Assembly: GCF_001028175.1 (NCBI RefSeq)
Contig: NZ_AEJF01000121.1
Span: 30,983-94,982 of the forward strand
DNA from: Caballeronia mineralivorans PML1(12)
GTDB lineage: Bacteria > Pseudomonadota > Gammaproteobacteria > Burkholderiales > Burkholderiaceae
DNA: 64,000 bases
Reading direction: 5' to 3'
Shown: one piece after another, positions 45,913 through 54,277 of the stretch
Layout: every line of letters begins with the position of its first letter
Position numbering within the stretch: position 1 is the stretch's first letter
Notes under the pieces: generated by a model
Told to the model about the DNA's origin: nothing
The model's database searches: none
The model's input: the letters and a program-made list of their open reading frames with translations, nothing else
Position numbers and translations under genes: made by a program

Positions 45913-47025
45913 TCAGCCGTCGAAGCGGTACAGCACGCTGTCAACACGAAAGCGCACGTCATCCGCCAGGCTGTTGCTGACCAGCAGGTAGCGCTGGCCA
46001 TCCGCCATGAAGGCGGCGGCATCCGTGCCGCCCGATGTCGGGAACGCGTCGGCGAGTTCGAATCGGCCCGCTCTCCACAGGAATATCTGCGATTGTTGTT
46101 GCGTACGCGGCGCGTGCGGGGTGCCGGTGATGAAACACACACGCACGAGATAGCGGCCCTGCGCACCGTCGACAAGACACAGTTCGCGACCGCCCGCCGC
46201 GCCTAGCGATTGCACCGGATCGAACCGAACCCGATCTTCATCGAACTGAAACAGGCGCGTTTCTCCCATCAGGTTGGCGTGCACCATCCACAATCGATCC
46301 TGATCGATGAAGAAGCTGAATGCGCGGCCGCCCGGTTCGTCGAAGCGTTGAACGACCTCGAAACGCTCGCCCCGCCAGCGATGAACAGATGAACCGCTGA
46401 CGTGGTCCGCGTAAGCCAGGTAGTGTTGCCCGCCGAAGGCGATAAACGCCCAGTTATAGCCCCAGCGTCCATCTAGTGTCTGTAGTAACCCGAATTGTTT
46501 TCCATCCCATTCGAAGATGCAGGATTCGCGCGGGTTCTTCGGCGTCACGCCCTCGACTGTGACTCCCTGCGCCAGCGCCAGGAAATGCCGGCTGCCGATG
46601 GAGAAAAAGCGCCACTGTTTGCCGGCGAAAGTCGGGAAGCGCTGAAATGGCGTCCACTGGTTGTCGTCGCGTTCGTATAAGACCGCGTCGCCGTCGAGCA
46701 CATAGGGACCGCTGCCGGAGCGCACGCCCAAGGTCGCGAGAAAGCGCCGCTCGCCGATCTCGAAGTACTCCGCGTCCTCGCCGCCCGGCATCGGCAGTGC
46801 ATCGTACTCGACAAGCCGCCCCGCTTCCCAGCGATAGATCAACGCGTCGATGTCGCTGTCGCCCGCGTTCATTCCAGGCGCCTGTCCGGGGATATCGCGC
46901 GCCAGTTGCGGAACGACGACGAAGAGCTGGCGGTCTGTGTTGAAGACTTCGACTGCACGCGCGCCGCTAGTCGCTAGCGTCTGAACGGGCTTGAGAAGTG
47001 GAACAAGCGTCTCAGTGCTTACCAT
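45913..47025 (-). CDS. Seven-repeat EAR/EPTP-like beta-propeller protein
   Basis: 370 residues, no signal peptide, so probably cytoplasmic. Seven repeats of about 50 residues are visible, cores at 14-40, 74-100, 127-153, 181-207, 225-251, 271-297 and 325-351. Each has a small-residue turn (for example TSGAR, PGGED, FAGKQ) followed by an aromatic strand and an f/yL-x-v strand (FLATLG, FLALAQ, YLAYAD, YLLVSN). This is the pattern of EPTP/EAR repeats of animal LGI proteins, which form a seven-bladed propeller. It lies between carboxylesterase and MFS genes and overlaps the MFS gene end by 14 bp. No catalytic motif; a binding or lactonase-like role is only a guess. Confidence 0.75.
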   Translation of the reverse strand: MVSTETLVPLLKPVQTLATSGARAVEVFNTDRQLFVVVPQLARDIPGQAPGMNAGDSDIDALIYRWEAGRLVEYDALPMPGGEDAEYFEIGERRFLATLGVRSGSGPYVLDGDAVLYERDDNQWTPFQRFPTFAGKQWRFFSIGSRHFLALAQGVTVEGVTPKNPRESCIFEWDGKQFGLLQTLDGRWGYNWAFIAFGGQHYLAYADHVSGSSVHRWRGERFEVVQRFDEPGGRAFSFFIDQDRLWMVHANLMGETRLFQFDEDRVRFDPVQSLGAAGGRELCLVDGAQGRYLVRVCFITGTPHAPRTQQQSQIFLWRAGRFELADAFPTSGGTDAAAFMADGQRYLLVSNSLADDVRFRVDSVLYRFDG

Positions 47026-48334
47026 CGCTAACCTCCGATCCAGTCATCATGAACTTCGTGAGCGGCCTGTGGTGCGCCGTGTCGTCACCGCGTGAGCGCC
47101 ATAGATTGGCCAGCATGATGCCGAGCGCCGCGAACAACGCCAGTAGCGCCGCTGCCAGGAACAAGTGGCCGAGCGACCAGTTCTGCGCAAGCAGAATGCC
47201 CCCCACCACCGGACCGATGATCGACCCGGTGCGCCCGATGGCCAGCGTCCAGCCCACGCCCGCCGCGCGTACGCCGGTCGGAAAGAGGCAACTCGCGATC
47301 GCCGGGAAGGTGAACTGACCGCCGACAACGCATGCCCCCACGAGGAACAGCAACCCGAAGGCCGCGTTGCCCGCGCCGATCACACGGCCGAGCGTGAAGA
47401 CCATCACGGCCCCGGCGACAAAAGCTACGGCCACGGCGACGAATGGCGCGCCTCGCCTCACGATCAGCGAGATCGGCAACGCACCGGCGATCGCACCGAC
47501 ATTGATCACGACCGCGCCCAGCGCCGCCCGGTCGGGCGCCACGCCGTTGAGGTTGAGGATGGTCGGCATGAAGCTCACCAGGAAGCCCGACAGGATCATG
47601 CTGGCGAGCACGCCGAACCAGAGCGCGAACGTCGCGGCGAAACGTCCTTCAGCGAACAGGTTGCCCACGAACCGGCCCAGCATATTGCCGACAAAACCCT
47701 CGCTTGCTTGCCCACCCGGTTTGATCGTTGCCTCTGCCGGCGTGGTAACCGGAATCACGAGCAGGACCGGGATGATTGCGGCGAGCGCGCACGATCCACC
47801 CATCAGGAACACGAACGGCCAGCCGAACTTCATCATCAGCGCAGCCGTGATCGCGCCGCCCACTACCGCACCGAGCGGGAAGCCGATGAACATCAGGATC
47901 ACCAGAGACGAGCGCCGCTCGGACGAAGCGCTTTCGGCCGTGATCGCGGCTATCGGGGGAATCGCGCCACCCATGCCAAGGCCACCGAGAAACCGCAATG
48001 CAGCGAGTGCCCCCGCCGAACTGGCGAACGCGCAGGCCAGCGTGAACCCGCCGGTCACGACCAGTGCCAGCACCAGCATTTTCCTGCGGCCGAAGCGGTC
48101 CGCAAGCGGGCCGATGATCAGCGAGCCCAATACCGTGCCGACAAAACCCGCACCGAACACGCGACCGAGCGAGGCATGGTCGATCTGTAATGACTTCGCC
48201 AAAAGCGGCGCGACGAACGACAGCATCAGGGTGTCGAATCCATCGATCATCGACACCGCGAAGCAGACAAGCGTGATGCTGATGACCGAACGCACGGCCC
48301 GGCCGCCAGAGGGTGCAGCTTCAAGATGATTCAT
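47012..48334 (-). CDS. Aromatic-acid:H+ symporter, MFS AAHS family
   Basis: 440 residues from the ATG at 48334 (AGGAGACG upstream). Twelve helices; helix-1 signature SMIDGFDTLMLSFVAPLLAK and loop GPLADRFGRRKMLVLAL are those of 4-hydroxybenzoate/benzoate-type symporters. Its end overlaps the propeller gene start by 14 bp, so the two are coupled. Likely imports the aromatic or cyclic acid degraded by the amidohydrolase and aldolase encoded upstream. Confidence 0.92.
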   Translation of the reverse strand: MNHLEAAPSGGRAVRSVISITLVCFAVSMIDGFDTLMLSFVAPLLAKSLQIDHASLGRVFGAGFVGTVLGSLIIGPLADRFGRRKMLVLALVVTGGFTLACAFASSAGALAALRFLGGLGMGGAIPPIAAITAESASSERRSSLVILMFIGFPLGAVVGGAITAALMMKFGWPFVFLMGGSCALAAIIPVLLVIPVTTPAEATIKPGGQASEGFVGNMLGRFVGNLFAEGRFAATFALWFGVLASMILSGFLVSFMPTILNLNGVAPDRAALGAVVINVGAIAGALPISLIVRRGAPFVAVAVAFVAGAVMVFTLGRVIGAGNAAFGLLFLVGACVVGGQFTFPAIASCLFPTGVRAAGVGWTLAIGRTGSIIGPVVGGILLAQNWSLGHLFLAAALLALFAALGIMLANLWRSRGDDTAHHRPLTKFMMTGSEVSDGKH

Positions 48335-48425
48335 GATGTAACGTCTCCTGTATGCGGGCTTTCTATACCAATCGGCATCACCGCCCTGTTGTGCCAATGT
48401 CTCGCTGCGTGCTGCCGTTGCTCCG

Positions 48426-49577
48426 TCATTGCCTCGATGGCCCCGGATACGTCACGTTCGTGAAGCCGGGAATCTCTACCCGATCCGGGCGATTCCCGTT
48501 GTCCTGCAACTGATCGACAATGTAGTCGGCCACGCAGTTCGACAACAGTTGTGTCGGGTCTTCCATGATGCGTCTGAGACGCGCGGTAGTGGCGTCCCGG
48601 TCGTTCACCGACGTGATTGGCGGCATCTGTTCGGCGGCCGCCGGTTCGAAACGATATCCGGGATAATCCGGAAACAATTCACGCGCCACGTCGATGCTCG
48701 CGCGTGTGTTCAGCCATAACATCCGGTATGTGTTTTCCAGTGCGGCCAGACCAGCGGCATCGGGCAACTCGGCCACCGAGAACGACGGTGCATGGGGCGC
48801 CACGAACAAGCGTTCCGGCGGCAACGCGCCACTGGAGACGCGCCAGATCAGATGGCACATGTTGTTGGTCGCCCAGGTCGCGCCGGCCGTCGGGCGGCCC
48901 GACCTGCCGCTGACCAGCACCATCAGGCGCGGCCAGTCGAATTCCTGTGCACGCAGCCAGTTGCCGATCCGATAGACGATGTCCAGGAACGCGAGACCAA
49001 ACGTTGCGAACATCACGTCGTTCATGGGCACCGGCACCGTGTCCGGATCCAGCGGTGCGAAGTAGCGATCGCGCAACGAATCGAACGTCATCAGCGAGGG
49101 TTCGTCCGCTACACGCTCGAGCAAATCGATCGTCGTGCCGCAGGTGTAGTCGACCAGATTCGCGAGCTGGACATCGAAGCCCGCCAGACTCTGGATAGCG
49201 ATCTCGTCGCGCCATAACGCCGGCGAATTAGCCTCTCGTGTCTTGCGCGCATGAACCATCAACTTCGCGGCGTCGCGCTGCCACGCGTTGTCATGCGGCG
49301 CGAGCTCGCGCATCCGCGCGAGGTAGGCGATCGCGAGCGGCAGATGCGATACAGCCGTCAATTCGATGAAACCCCGCGTCGATTTGCGAAAGCTCTCGAT
49401 CGATGCGGGGCGCCCGCCGCCGGGAAACAGCGCGACGTCCGAAGCGGTCGATACCAGCAGCGGCGTGTCCGCCTCGCGCTGCATCATCTGCTGCGTCAAC
49501 TGGTTGCCGATGCTGGCCGGGTCCGAGGTAAAAGCGCGGAACAGCTCGGCGAAGGCGGAATGCGGTTGATAAGTCAT
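48426..49577 (-). CDS. Unrecognised 383-residue protein (possibly DUF5624-type)
   Basis: 383 residues, soluble, no signal peptide or known catalytic motif. The N-terminal YQPHSAFAELFRAFTSDP and a 100-residue segment from FATFGLAFLDIVYRIGNWLR through VSGRSGRPTAGATWATNNMC look well structured. The run SGRSGRPTAG and the two Cys (in DYTCGTT and NNMCHLIW) may be functional. A resemblance to DUF5624 proteins is from memory only. It lies between the MFS and amidohydrolase genes, 24 bp from the latter, so it is very likely an enzyme or accessory protein of the same pathway. Confidence 0.7.
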   Translation of the reverse strand: MTYQPHSAFAELFRAFTSDPASIGNQLTQQMMQREADTPLLVSTASDVALFPGGGRPASIESFRKSTRGFIELTAVSHLPLAIAYLARMRELAPHDNAWQRDAAKLMVHARKTREANSPALWRDEIAIQSLAGFDVQLANLVDYTCGTTIDLLERVADEPSLMTFDSLRDRYFAPLDPDTVPVPMNDVMFATFGLAFLDIVYRIGNWLRAQEFDWPRLMVLVSGRSGRPTAGATWATNNMCHLIWRVSSGALPPERLFVAPHAPSFSVAELPDAAGLAALENTYRMLWLNTRASIDVARELFPDYPGYRFEPAAAEQMPPITSVNDRDATTARLRRIMEDPTQLLSNCVADYIVDQLQDNGNRPDRVEIPGFTNVTYPGPSRQ

Positions 49578-49601
49578 CGTTTGAAGACTCCGTGATGCAT
49601 G

Positions 49602-50480
49602 TCAATAATCGAACAGCCGCGCGGGGTTATCGGCGAGGATCATCTGGCGAACCGCGGGGTCTTCCGTCCACGCGCCTAGCAGGTTGAGCAGCTCGTCGGT
49701 GTCGCGGGTCGAGTCGGGAATGTGTGGCCAGTCAGAGCCCCAGATCACCTTGTGCGGCGCCGCTTCAATGATCTTCTGCGCCATCGGCGCGACGGCATCG
49801 TAGCCTCGATGCTTCGCGATCCGGTACGGTGCACTGAGCTTGAGCCAGCAGTTGCCATCCTTGAGCAGGTTCAACAGGCGCTCGAAATCCGCTGGCGTCA
49901 GGCCGTCCTCCTCAAGCATGTAGCCCATGTGATCGATAACGAAATCCGATTGCACGTCGGCGAGAAATGGAATCAGGTTGCGAACGACCCAGCCGGGCGC
50001 GTAGAACTGGACATGCCAGCCCAGGCTCGTGCATAAGCTCGCTATGCGCGTGATGTACTGCTGGATCTCCTCGGTGGGCAACGCCGAACGTGCAAACAAG
50101 TCGAGCCGCACGGCACGAACGCCTGCCCGGTGGTAACGATCAAGCGTGGCTGCGTCGGTGTCCTCGTCGATCATGACAACGCCGCGCGCAATCGGTCCGA
50201 CAGAATTCAGGGTGTCGATCAGGCAGCGGTTATCCGTGCCGTAGAAGCTCGGCTGCACGATCACGAATCGTTCGAGTTCAAGCACGTTCATCAACTGCAA
50301 GTAATAGTCGAGCTTGCCGTCGGGCAACGTGTAATGCGGATGCTCTACATGCGGATACAGTGCCTCAGGACCGAACGCGTGCATGTGCGCATCGCAGGCA
50401 TGGGCGGGTATCTCGAAAGCGAGGCGTGACAGCGTGTCGGATGCACGCATCGGGGTGGAAATCAGCGGAGTTTCGGCCAT
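49602..50480 (-). CDS. Amidohydrolase_2 family lactonase (PDC-lactonase-like)
   Basis: 292 residues of the metal-dependent TIM-barrel amidohydrolases. D-x-H-x-H in CDAHMHAFGP (residue 30 region), the His in DFVIDHMGYML and the Asp in VIWGSDWPHIPD are the active-site residues seen in 2-pyrone-4,6-dicarboxylate lactonase (LigI) and 4-sulfomuconolactone hydrolase. LigI acts with little or no metal need. The neighbouring HpaI-type aldolase would fit a sequence lactone opening then retro-aldol cleavage. The precise lactone is not known. Confidence 0.87.
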   Translation of the reverse strand: MAETPLISTPMRASDTLSRLAFEIPAHACDAHMHAFGPEALYPHVEHPHYTLPDGKLDYYLQLMNVLELERFVIVQPSFYGTDNRCLIDTLNSVGPIARGVVMIDEDTDAATLDRYHRAGVRAVRLDLFARSALPTEEIQQYITRIASLCTSLGWHVQFYAPGWVVRNLIPFLADVQSDFVIDHMGYMLEEDGLTPADFERLLNLLKDGNCWLKLSAPYRIAKHRGYDAVAPMAQKIIEAAPHKVIWGSDWPHIPDSTRDTDELLNLLGAWTEDPAVRQMILADNPARLFDY

Positions 50481-50515
50481 GACAATGTGTCGTGAATAAT
50501 TGATTTAAGGGCGGC

Positions 50516-51298
50516 TTAGAGGAATGCGGCGCGGCTGCTCTCCATCCGCTGACGCAGCGCGTTGAGGAACAGATCGGTATCGATGCCCGCAAAGATGAAC
50601 GGCGCCGCGCCCTCCTTTCGAAGGCTCGTCAACGCGTCGCTATCCGGCATGCCGCCAACGATCGCGACCTTGCCGCAACGGTGAGCGGCGGCAATCACGT
50701 GCCGGCATGCTTCCACCACTTCAGGATGCGTGGACTCGCCGGTGTGTCCCAGGTCGGCGCTCAGGTCGTTACAGCCGACCGCCAGAATATCCACGCCTTC
50801 TACCGCCGCAATCGCATCGGCCGCCTCCACGCCCGCGCGGCTTTCGATCAGCACCTTGATTGCGGTGGCATTGTTGAGCGTTTGGTTGAGTTCGCGGGCG
50901 TGTAACTTCTCGAAGTTCACATAAGGCAGCGTCGCGAGTTGCGAGCGCTGTCCCTGCGGCGGGAAACGCGTTGCCGTGACCACGTCTCTTGCTTGCGCAG
51001 CCGTTTCCACGCGCGCAACGATGATGCCAAGCGCGCCGCCATCGAGCACGCGATTGATCGTGCCGTAATCGCGCTCAGGAACCCGTACCCAAGGCGTCAA
51101 GCCGAGATCGACCGCGCATGAGCACAGTTGCGCGACGGTATCGACGGGCAGCGTGCTGTGTTCCATGTCGATCCATATGGTGTCGTAGCCGGTCGCCTTC
51201 GCCCAGCGCACCACGTCGGTGGTTCGCGACGCGCGGATACCGAGCGCATAGACGGGAAGGCCAGCCCGCAGGCGCTCAGTCAGTTCGATACCATTCAT
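50516..51298 (-). CDS. HpcH/HpaI-family aldolase
   Basis: 260 residues from the ATG at 51298 (GGAG upstream). Class II pyruvate aldolase features: His in DMEHSTLP, Arg in WVRVPERDYG, metal Glu in IESRAGVEA and metal Asp in VGCNDLSADLG. Members cleave 4-hydroxy-2-oxo-dicarboxylates (HpaI) or related oxo acids to pyruvate plus an aldehyde. First gene of the minus-strand cluster, divergent from a LysR gene. This would deliver the pathway's carbon to central metabolism. Confidence 0.9.
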   Translation of the reverse strand: MNGIELTERLRAGLPVYALGIRASRTTDVVRWAKATGYDTIWIDMEHSTLPVDTVAQLCSCAVDLGLTPWVRVPERDYGTINRVLDGGALGIIVARVETAAQARDVVTATRFPPQGQRSQLATLPYVNFEKLHARELNQTLNNATAIKVLIESRAGVEAADAIAAVEGVDILAVGCNDLSADLGHTGESTHPEVVEACRHVIAAAHRCGKVAIVGGMPDSDALTSLRKEGAAPFIFAGIDTDLFLNALRQRMESSRAAFL

Positions 51299-51348
51299 CT
51301 CGGCTCCATCCGTTATTGGCTTCTGAAGAAGTATCGCCTCAGAATCCA

Positions 51349-51368
51349 TTCTGATTTATTCTCCAGAA
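51349..51368. promoter_or_regulatory. Candidate LysR operator in aldolase/LysR divergent promoter
   Basis: TTCTG (51349-51353) and CAGAA (51364-51368) form a palindrome with 10 bases between, in the 97-bp space between the aldolase and LysR starts. It is the only obvious symmetric site there. Confidence 0.45.
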
Positions 51369-51395
51369 AATCTTATTGATTTACAGAGACAATCA

Positions 51396-52286
51396 ATGCA
51401 CGTCAGGCATCTGGAGTATTTCGTCGTGCTCGCCGAGGAACTGCATTTCCGGCGTAGCGCCGAGCGGCTTGGCATCACGCAAGCGCCTTTGAGCCTTGCG
51501 ATCCAGGCGCTCGAAACCGAACTTGGCGCACGCCTCTTTCATCGGACGAGCCGCACGGTCGCGTTGACCGAGGCCGGGTTTTCCCTGATGAACGACGCCC
51601 GGCACATCCTCGCGCGTATCGACCTCGCTAAAGAAAATGTCTGGCAGACGGTTAGCGGACAGGTTGGCCGGCTGCGGCTTGGTTTTACGAATGCGTCGTC
51701 GCTCTCGCCGCTTTTTCCGCGTCTGATTCACGCGTACCGCACGCAACGGCCGAACGTGCAGATCGGGCTGCATGAGTTGTCTTCATCGCAGCAAATCGAA
51801 CAGCTCGATGCGCGCGAGCTCGACGTCGGACTGCTGCGCCTGCCGCTCTCCACGCCGCTGCCGTCGAACCTGGTATTTACGCCGCTGCTAGAGGAGCCGT
51901 TGCTGCTCGCGATGCATGCGGCACATCCGCTGACCAAGGCCACGTCCATCAGACTCGCAGATCTGCGCGGCGAGCCGTTTATCGCTTATCCCCGGCAAGC
52001 GGGTGTAGCCGTGCACGAGCAGACAGTCGCGTTATGTGCGAAGCGCGGCTTTGAACCTTATGTGGTTCAGGAAGCGCAGCAGGCGTCGACGCTGATCGGC
52101 CTGACAGCGACGGGCCTCGGGATCGCGCTGGTGCCGGCCACGCTGAAGGCCATCGCAATACCGGGTGTTGTGTTCAGGGAGCTCGACGACGACGATACCA
52201 AGACGACGCTTTACATTGCTCATCGTCACGGCGACGTTAATTCACGCGTCCAGCAGTTCGTGGAGCTGGCGCTCGCTCTGCGATAA
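51396..52286 (+). CDS. LysR-family regulator (CatR/CbnR-like)
   Basis: 296 residues. Opening HVRHLEYFVVLAEELHFRRS and recognition region RLGITQAPLSLAIQALETEL are those of the CbnR/CatM/BenM group, which respond to muconates and other ring-cleavage acids. Divergent from the aldolase gene, it is the likely activator of the whole 45.9-51.3 kb set. The effector would then be an open-chain or lactone intermediate (inference). Confidence 0.93.
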   Translation: MHVRHLEYFVVLAEELHFRRSAERLGITQAPLSLAIQALETELGARLFHRTSRTVALTEAGFSLMNDARHILARIDLAKENVWQTVSGQVGRLRLGFTNASSLSPLFPRLIHAYRTQRPNVQIGLHELSSSQQIEQLDARELDVGLLRLPLSTPLPSNLVFTPLLEEPLLLAMHAAHPLTKATSIRLADLRGEPFIAYPRQAGVAVHEQTVALCAKRGFEPYVVQEAQQASTLIGLTATGLGIALVPATLKAIAIPGVVFRELDDDDTKTTLYIAHRHGDVNSRVQQFVELALALR

Positions 52287-52360
52287 CGCTGCTGAGTCGA
52301 ACTCGCATATATAGTGACGACAGCCCGCGATCTCCCACCCGACGGATATCACCACAAGAC

Positions 52361-52873
52361 ATGACCATCACGCCGCCTAAAACATCCCTCTTTCGCCGCG
52401 CGCTTGCGGCAACAGCGCTTCTTGCCATTGTTGCGAGCCATGCCGCCTACGCCGAAGATAGCGCCATGCCGGTTCGTACAAGCGCACGGGATCTCACTCA
52501 GGAAGAGAACAACCGCGCACTGGTCGTGCACTTCTACGACACGGTATTCAACCGGCACGATCTCGGTATCGCCAGCACCGTGCTCGCGCCGAATTACATC
52601 CAGCACAACCCGCGCGTGCCTAGTGGGTCAGCACCGTTTATCAGTTTCTTTACAGAGCGCTTCAAAGCAAACCCAGAAGCGCGTTCGACGATCGTGCGCA
52701 GCGCGGCCGATGGCGACCTCGTTTTCCTTCATGTTCATTCGACCAGCAATCCGCAGGATCGGGGCAATGCCATCGTCGATATCTTCCGCGTCGATCACGG
52801 CAAGATTGCGGAGCATTGGGACGTCATTCAACCGGTGCCCGAGCACGCGGCTAACGACAACACGATGTTCTAG
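52361..52873 (+). CDS. Exported SnoaL/NTF2-like protein
   Basis: 170 residues. A signal peptide runs to about residue 31 (SHAAYA/ED). The mature domain is NTF2-like of the SnoaL group: VVHFYDTVFNRHDLGI, LAPNYIQHNPRVPSG, and the C-terminal VDIFRVDHGKIAEHWDVIQP are typical. Often predicted as polyketide-cyclase-like enzymes or small-molecule binding proteins; most exported ones have no known function. It follows the LysR gene by 74 bp on the same strand. Confidence 0.87.
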   Translation: MTITPPKTSLFRRALAATALLAIVASHAAYAEDSAMPVRTSARDLTQEENNRALVVHFYDTVFNRHDLGIASTVLAPNYIQHNPRVPSGSAPFISFFTERFKANPEARSTIVRSAADGDLVFLHVHSTSNPQDRGNAIVDIFRVDHGKIAEHWDVIQPVPEHAANDNTMF

Positions 52874-53222
52874 AGCAGCGGTCTTGCTAAAGCTCGACTC
52901 ATTGCCGATTCAATGATCGCGGCGAGCCCCCAGATAAAAAATTGGTAATCGGCGGAAACAGGTCGTAAGCACTGCGGGAAACCGCGCACTCCTTCTCATA
53001 TCGCACGCCAATACCCGGTGCGATGATTCGACACGAAATACGCTTCGCCGCACCTCGATCCCGCCAAGCCCGGGGCTTTGATGCGCGGTGTCGAATCGAG
53101 ACTGGGAATCAACGCGCTACGCGAGGCTTATCATGACCCATCACGGCAATCCAGAACCTGCCCGTTTTTTTACCTGGCTTTGTTCGCCTTCGGCAACGTG
53201 CGCGCCGGCGATCGACTGAGTC
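52874..53222. other. Intergenic region with an inverted repeat and a short leader frame
   Basis: GATTCGACAC at 53025-53034 and GTGTCGAATC at 53088-53097 are perfect 10-base inverted arms 53 bp apart. A 28-codon frame with GAGG upstream runs 53133-53219. Nothing else was recognised. Confidence 0.45.
53133..53219 (+). CDS. Possible 28-residue leader peptide
   Basis: ATG at 53133 has GAGG 8 bases upstream. The frame ends TGA at 53217-53219, three bases before the next gene's ATG, which itself lacks a Shine-Dalgarno. This layout suggests translational coupling. It is in the same frame as that gene, so an in-frame stop rather than a designed leader is the alternative reading. Confidence 0.35.
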   Translation: MTHHGNPEPARFFTWLCSPSATCAPAID

Positions 53223-53939
53223 ATGAAACCCCAACTGTGTGTCTGCGCGCTTGCGCTAGTTACCGGGGTGCTGTCGCTCACTCCTTTTGTCGCCGTTCAT
53301 GCTGACCCGATGATGCGCAATCCCGGCGCATCGAAGAGCAAGACCGCCGATATGAGAAGACGCGCCCGTGAAGCGCCGTTCGCGTTTCGCGGCATCTCGC
53401 TCGGCATGACACTGGACGACTTTCAGGCAGGCGCAACTGTACGAGCCACGCCGATCGACAGCGTGCCGGTTTGCGAAACCGACGTGATAGCCGGCTCGCT
53501 CGGCATGAGCCTGAAGACGCGTGAGAGCCTGACAGTCGCTTGCCGCTGGGCGCATCAACGAGCAAATGGCTGGGCTGTATCGCAGGCCGTGGTCGACGGC
53601 GTGCCGGCGCAGGACCACATGCTGCGTTTCGCCCGAGCCAGCGGACAAACCACTTTCCGCTTGTATGAGATGTCCTTCGTCATAGACGAGGGCACCGCGG
53701 CTGATCTGCGCCACGCTCTTGCAGACCGCTACGGCGCACCGCGAGCTAGCGCTCAACCCTCTGCATCGACTAGCAGCACGCTACCCGTCTACGAATGGGA
53801 AAACGCGGTGAGCTCGATCACCTTGCGTTTCTTGCCAGCCACGCGTAACGCCACGCTCGTCTATCTGCTAAAAGCATCCGACGCCTGGGTCAAGTCGGTC
53901 GACCAGCAATGGCGGACCAGCAGCGTGGATGCGAGCTGA
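53223..53939 (+). CDS. Hypothetical exported protein
   Basis: 238 residues. A signal peptide ends near residue 28 (VAVHA/DP). Residues 50-220 look like one globular domain beginning FAFRGISLGMTLDDFQAGA, a motif type seen in many short periplasmic proteins of proteobacteria; two Cys (in VPVCETD and VACRWAH) may form a disulfide. Not assigned to a family. Translation may depend on the short frame just upstream. Confidence 0.7.
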   Translation: MKPQLCVCALALVTGVLSLTPFVAVHADPMMRNPGASKSKTADMRRRAREAPFAFRGISLGMTLDDFQAGATVRATPIDSVPVCETDVIAGSLGMSLKTRESLTVACRWAHQRANGWAVSQAVVDGVPAQDHMLRFARASGQTTFRLYEMSFVIDEGTAADLRHALADRYGAPRASAQPSASTSSTLPVYEWENAVSSITLRFLPATRNATLVYLLKASDAWVKSVDQQWRTSSVDAS

Positions 53940-54004
53940 CAGGCGTTGATAGATACCTCTCTTGAGCAGGCGACACGGCTTTTCGACATCCATGGAAAGA
54001 CTCA

Positions 54005-54067
54005 GAAAGGACTTTCGGGAGCCCTCTGTTGCTTGCCGTTTCACCGTTTGTTGAAGTGCGCGACCAT
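54005..54067 (+). repeat. 63-bp leader-like repeat, unit 1 (with TTG small frame)
   Basis: Ungapped match, about 50 of 63 bases, to 56237-56299. It contains AAGGACT, a GGGAG and a start-like TTG at 54029 opening a 73-codon frame (54029-54250). In both units the same reading frame gives LLAVS...EVR-x-H. Lies 211 bp ahead of the lipoprotein gene at 54278. Confidence 0.6.
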
Positions 54068-54277
54068 GGCGTTATGGACCAACACCTTCTTCATCCTCGG
54101 AAATCAATCATGCAGGCCGGCCTGAATACCACTCATCGCTATCACGCAACGTGCGCGCTTTCTTGCATCGTCACGAGCGCAACCGGTCGAGTCAGCCTTA
54201 CTGCAAGCATGCAAGGTTCACGCGCATTGCGTCTGCTCGCGTCCCGCTGAAAAGCGCAAAACAGGAGTGGTGGCGTT

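Noticed and set aside
47165..48190. 341-codon plus-strand frame
   Set aside because: Opposite the AAHS transporter; extreme Arg/Asp/His composition typical of antisense frames.
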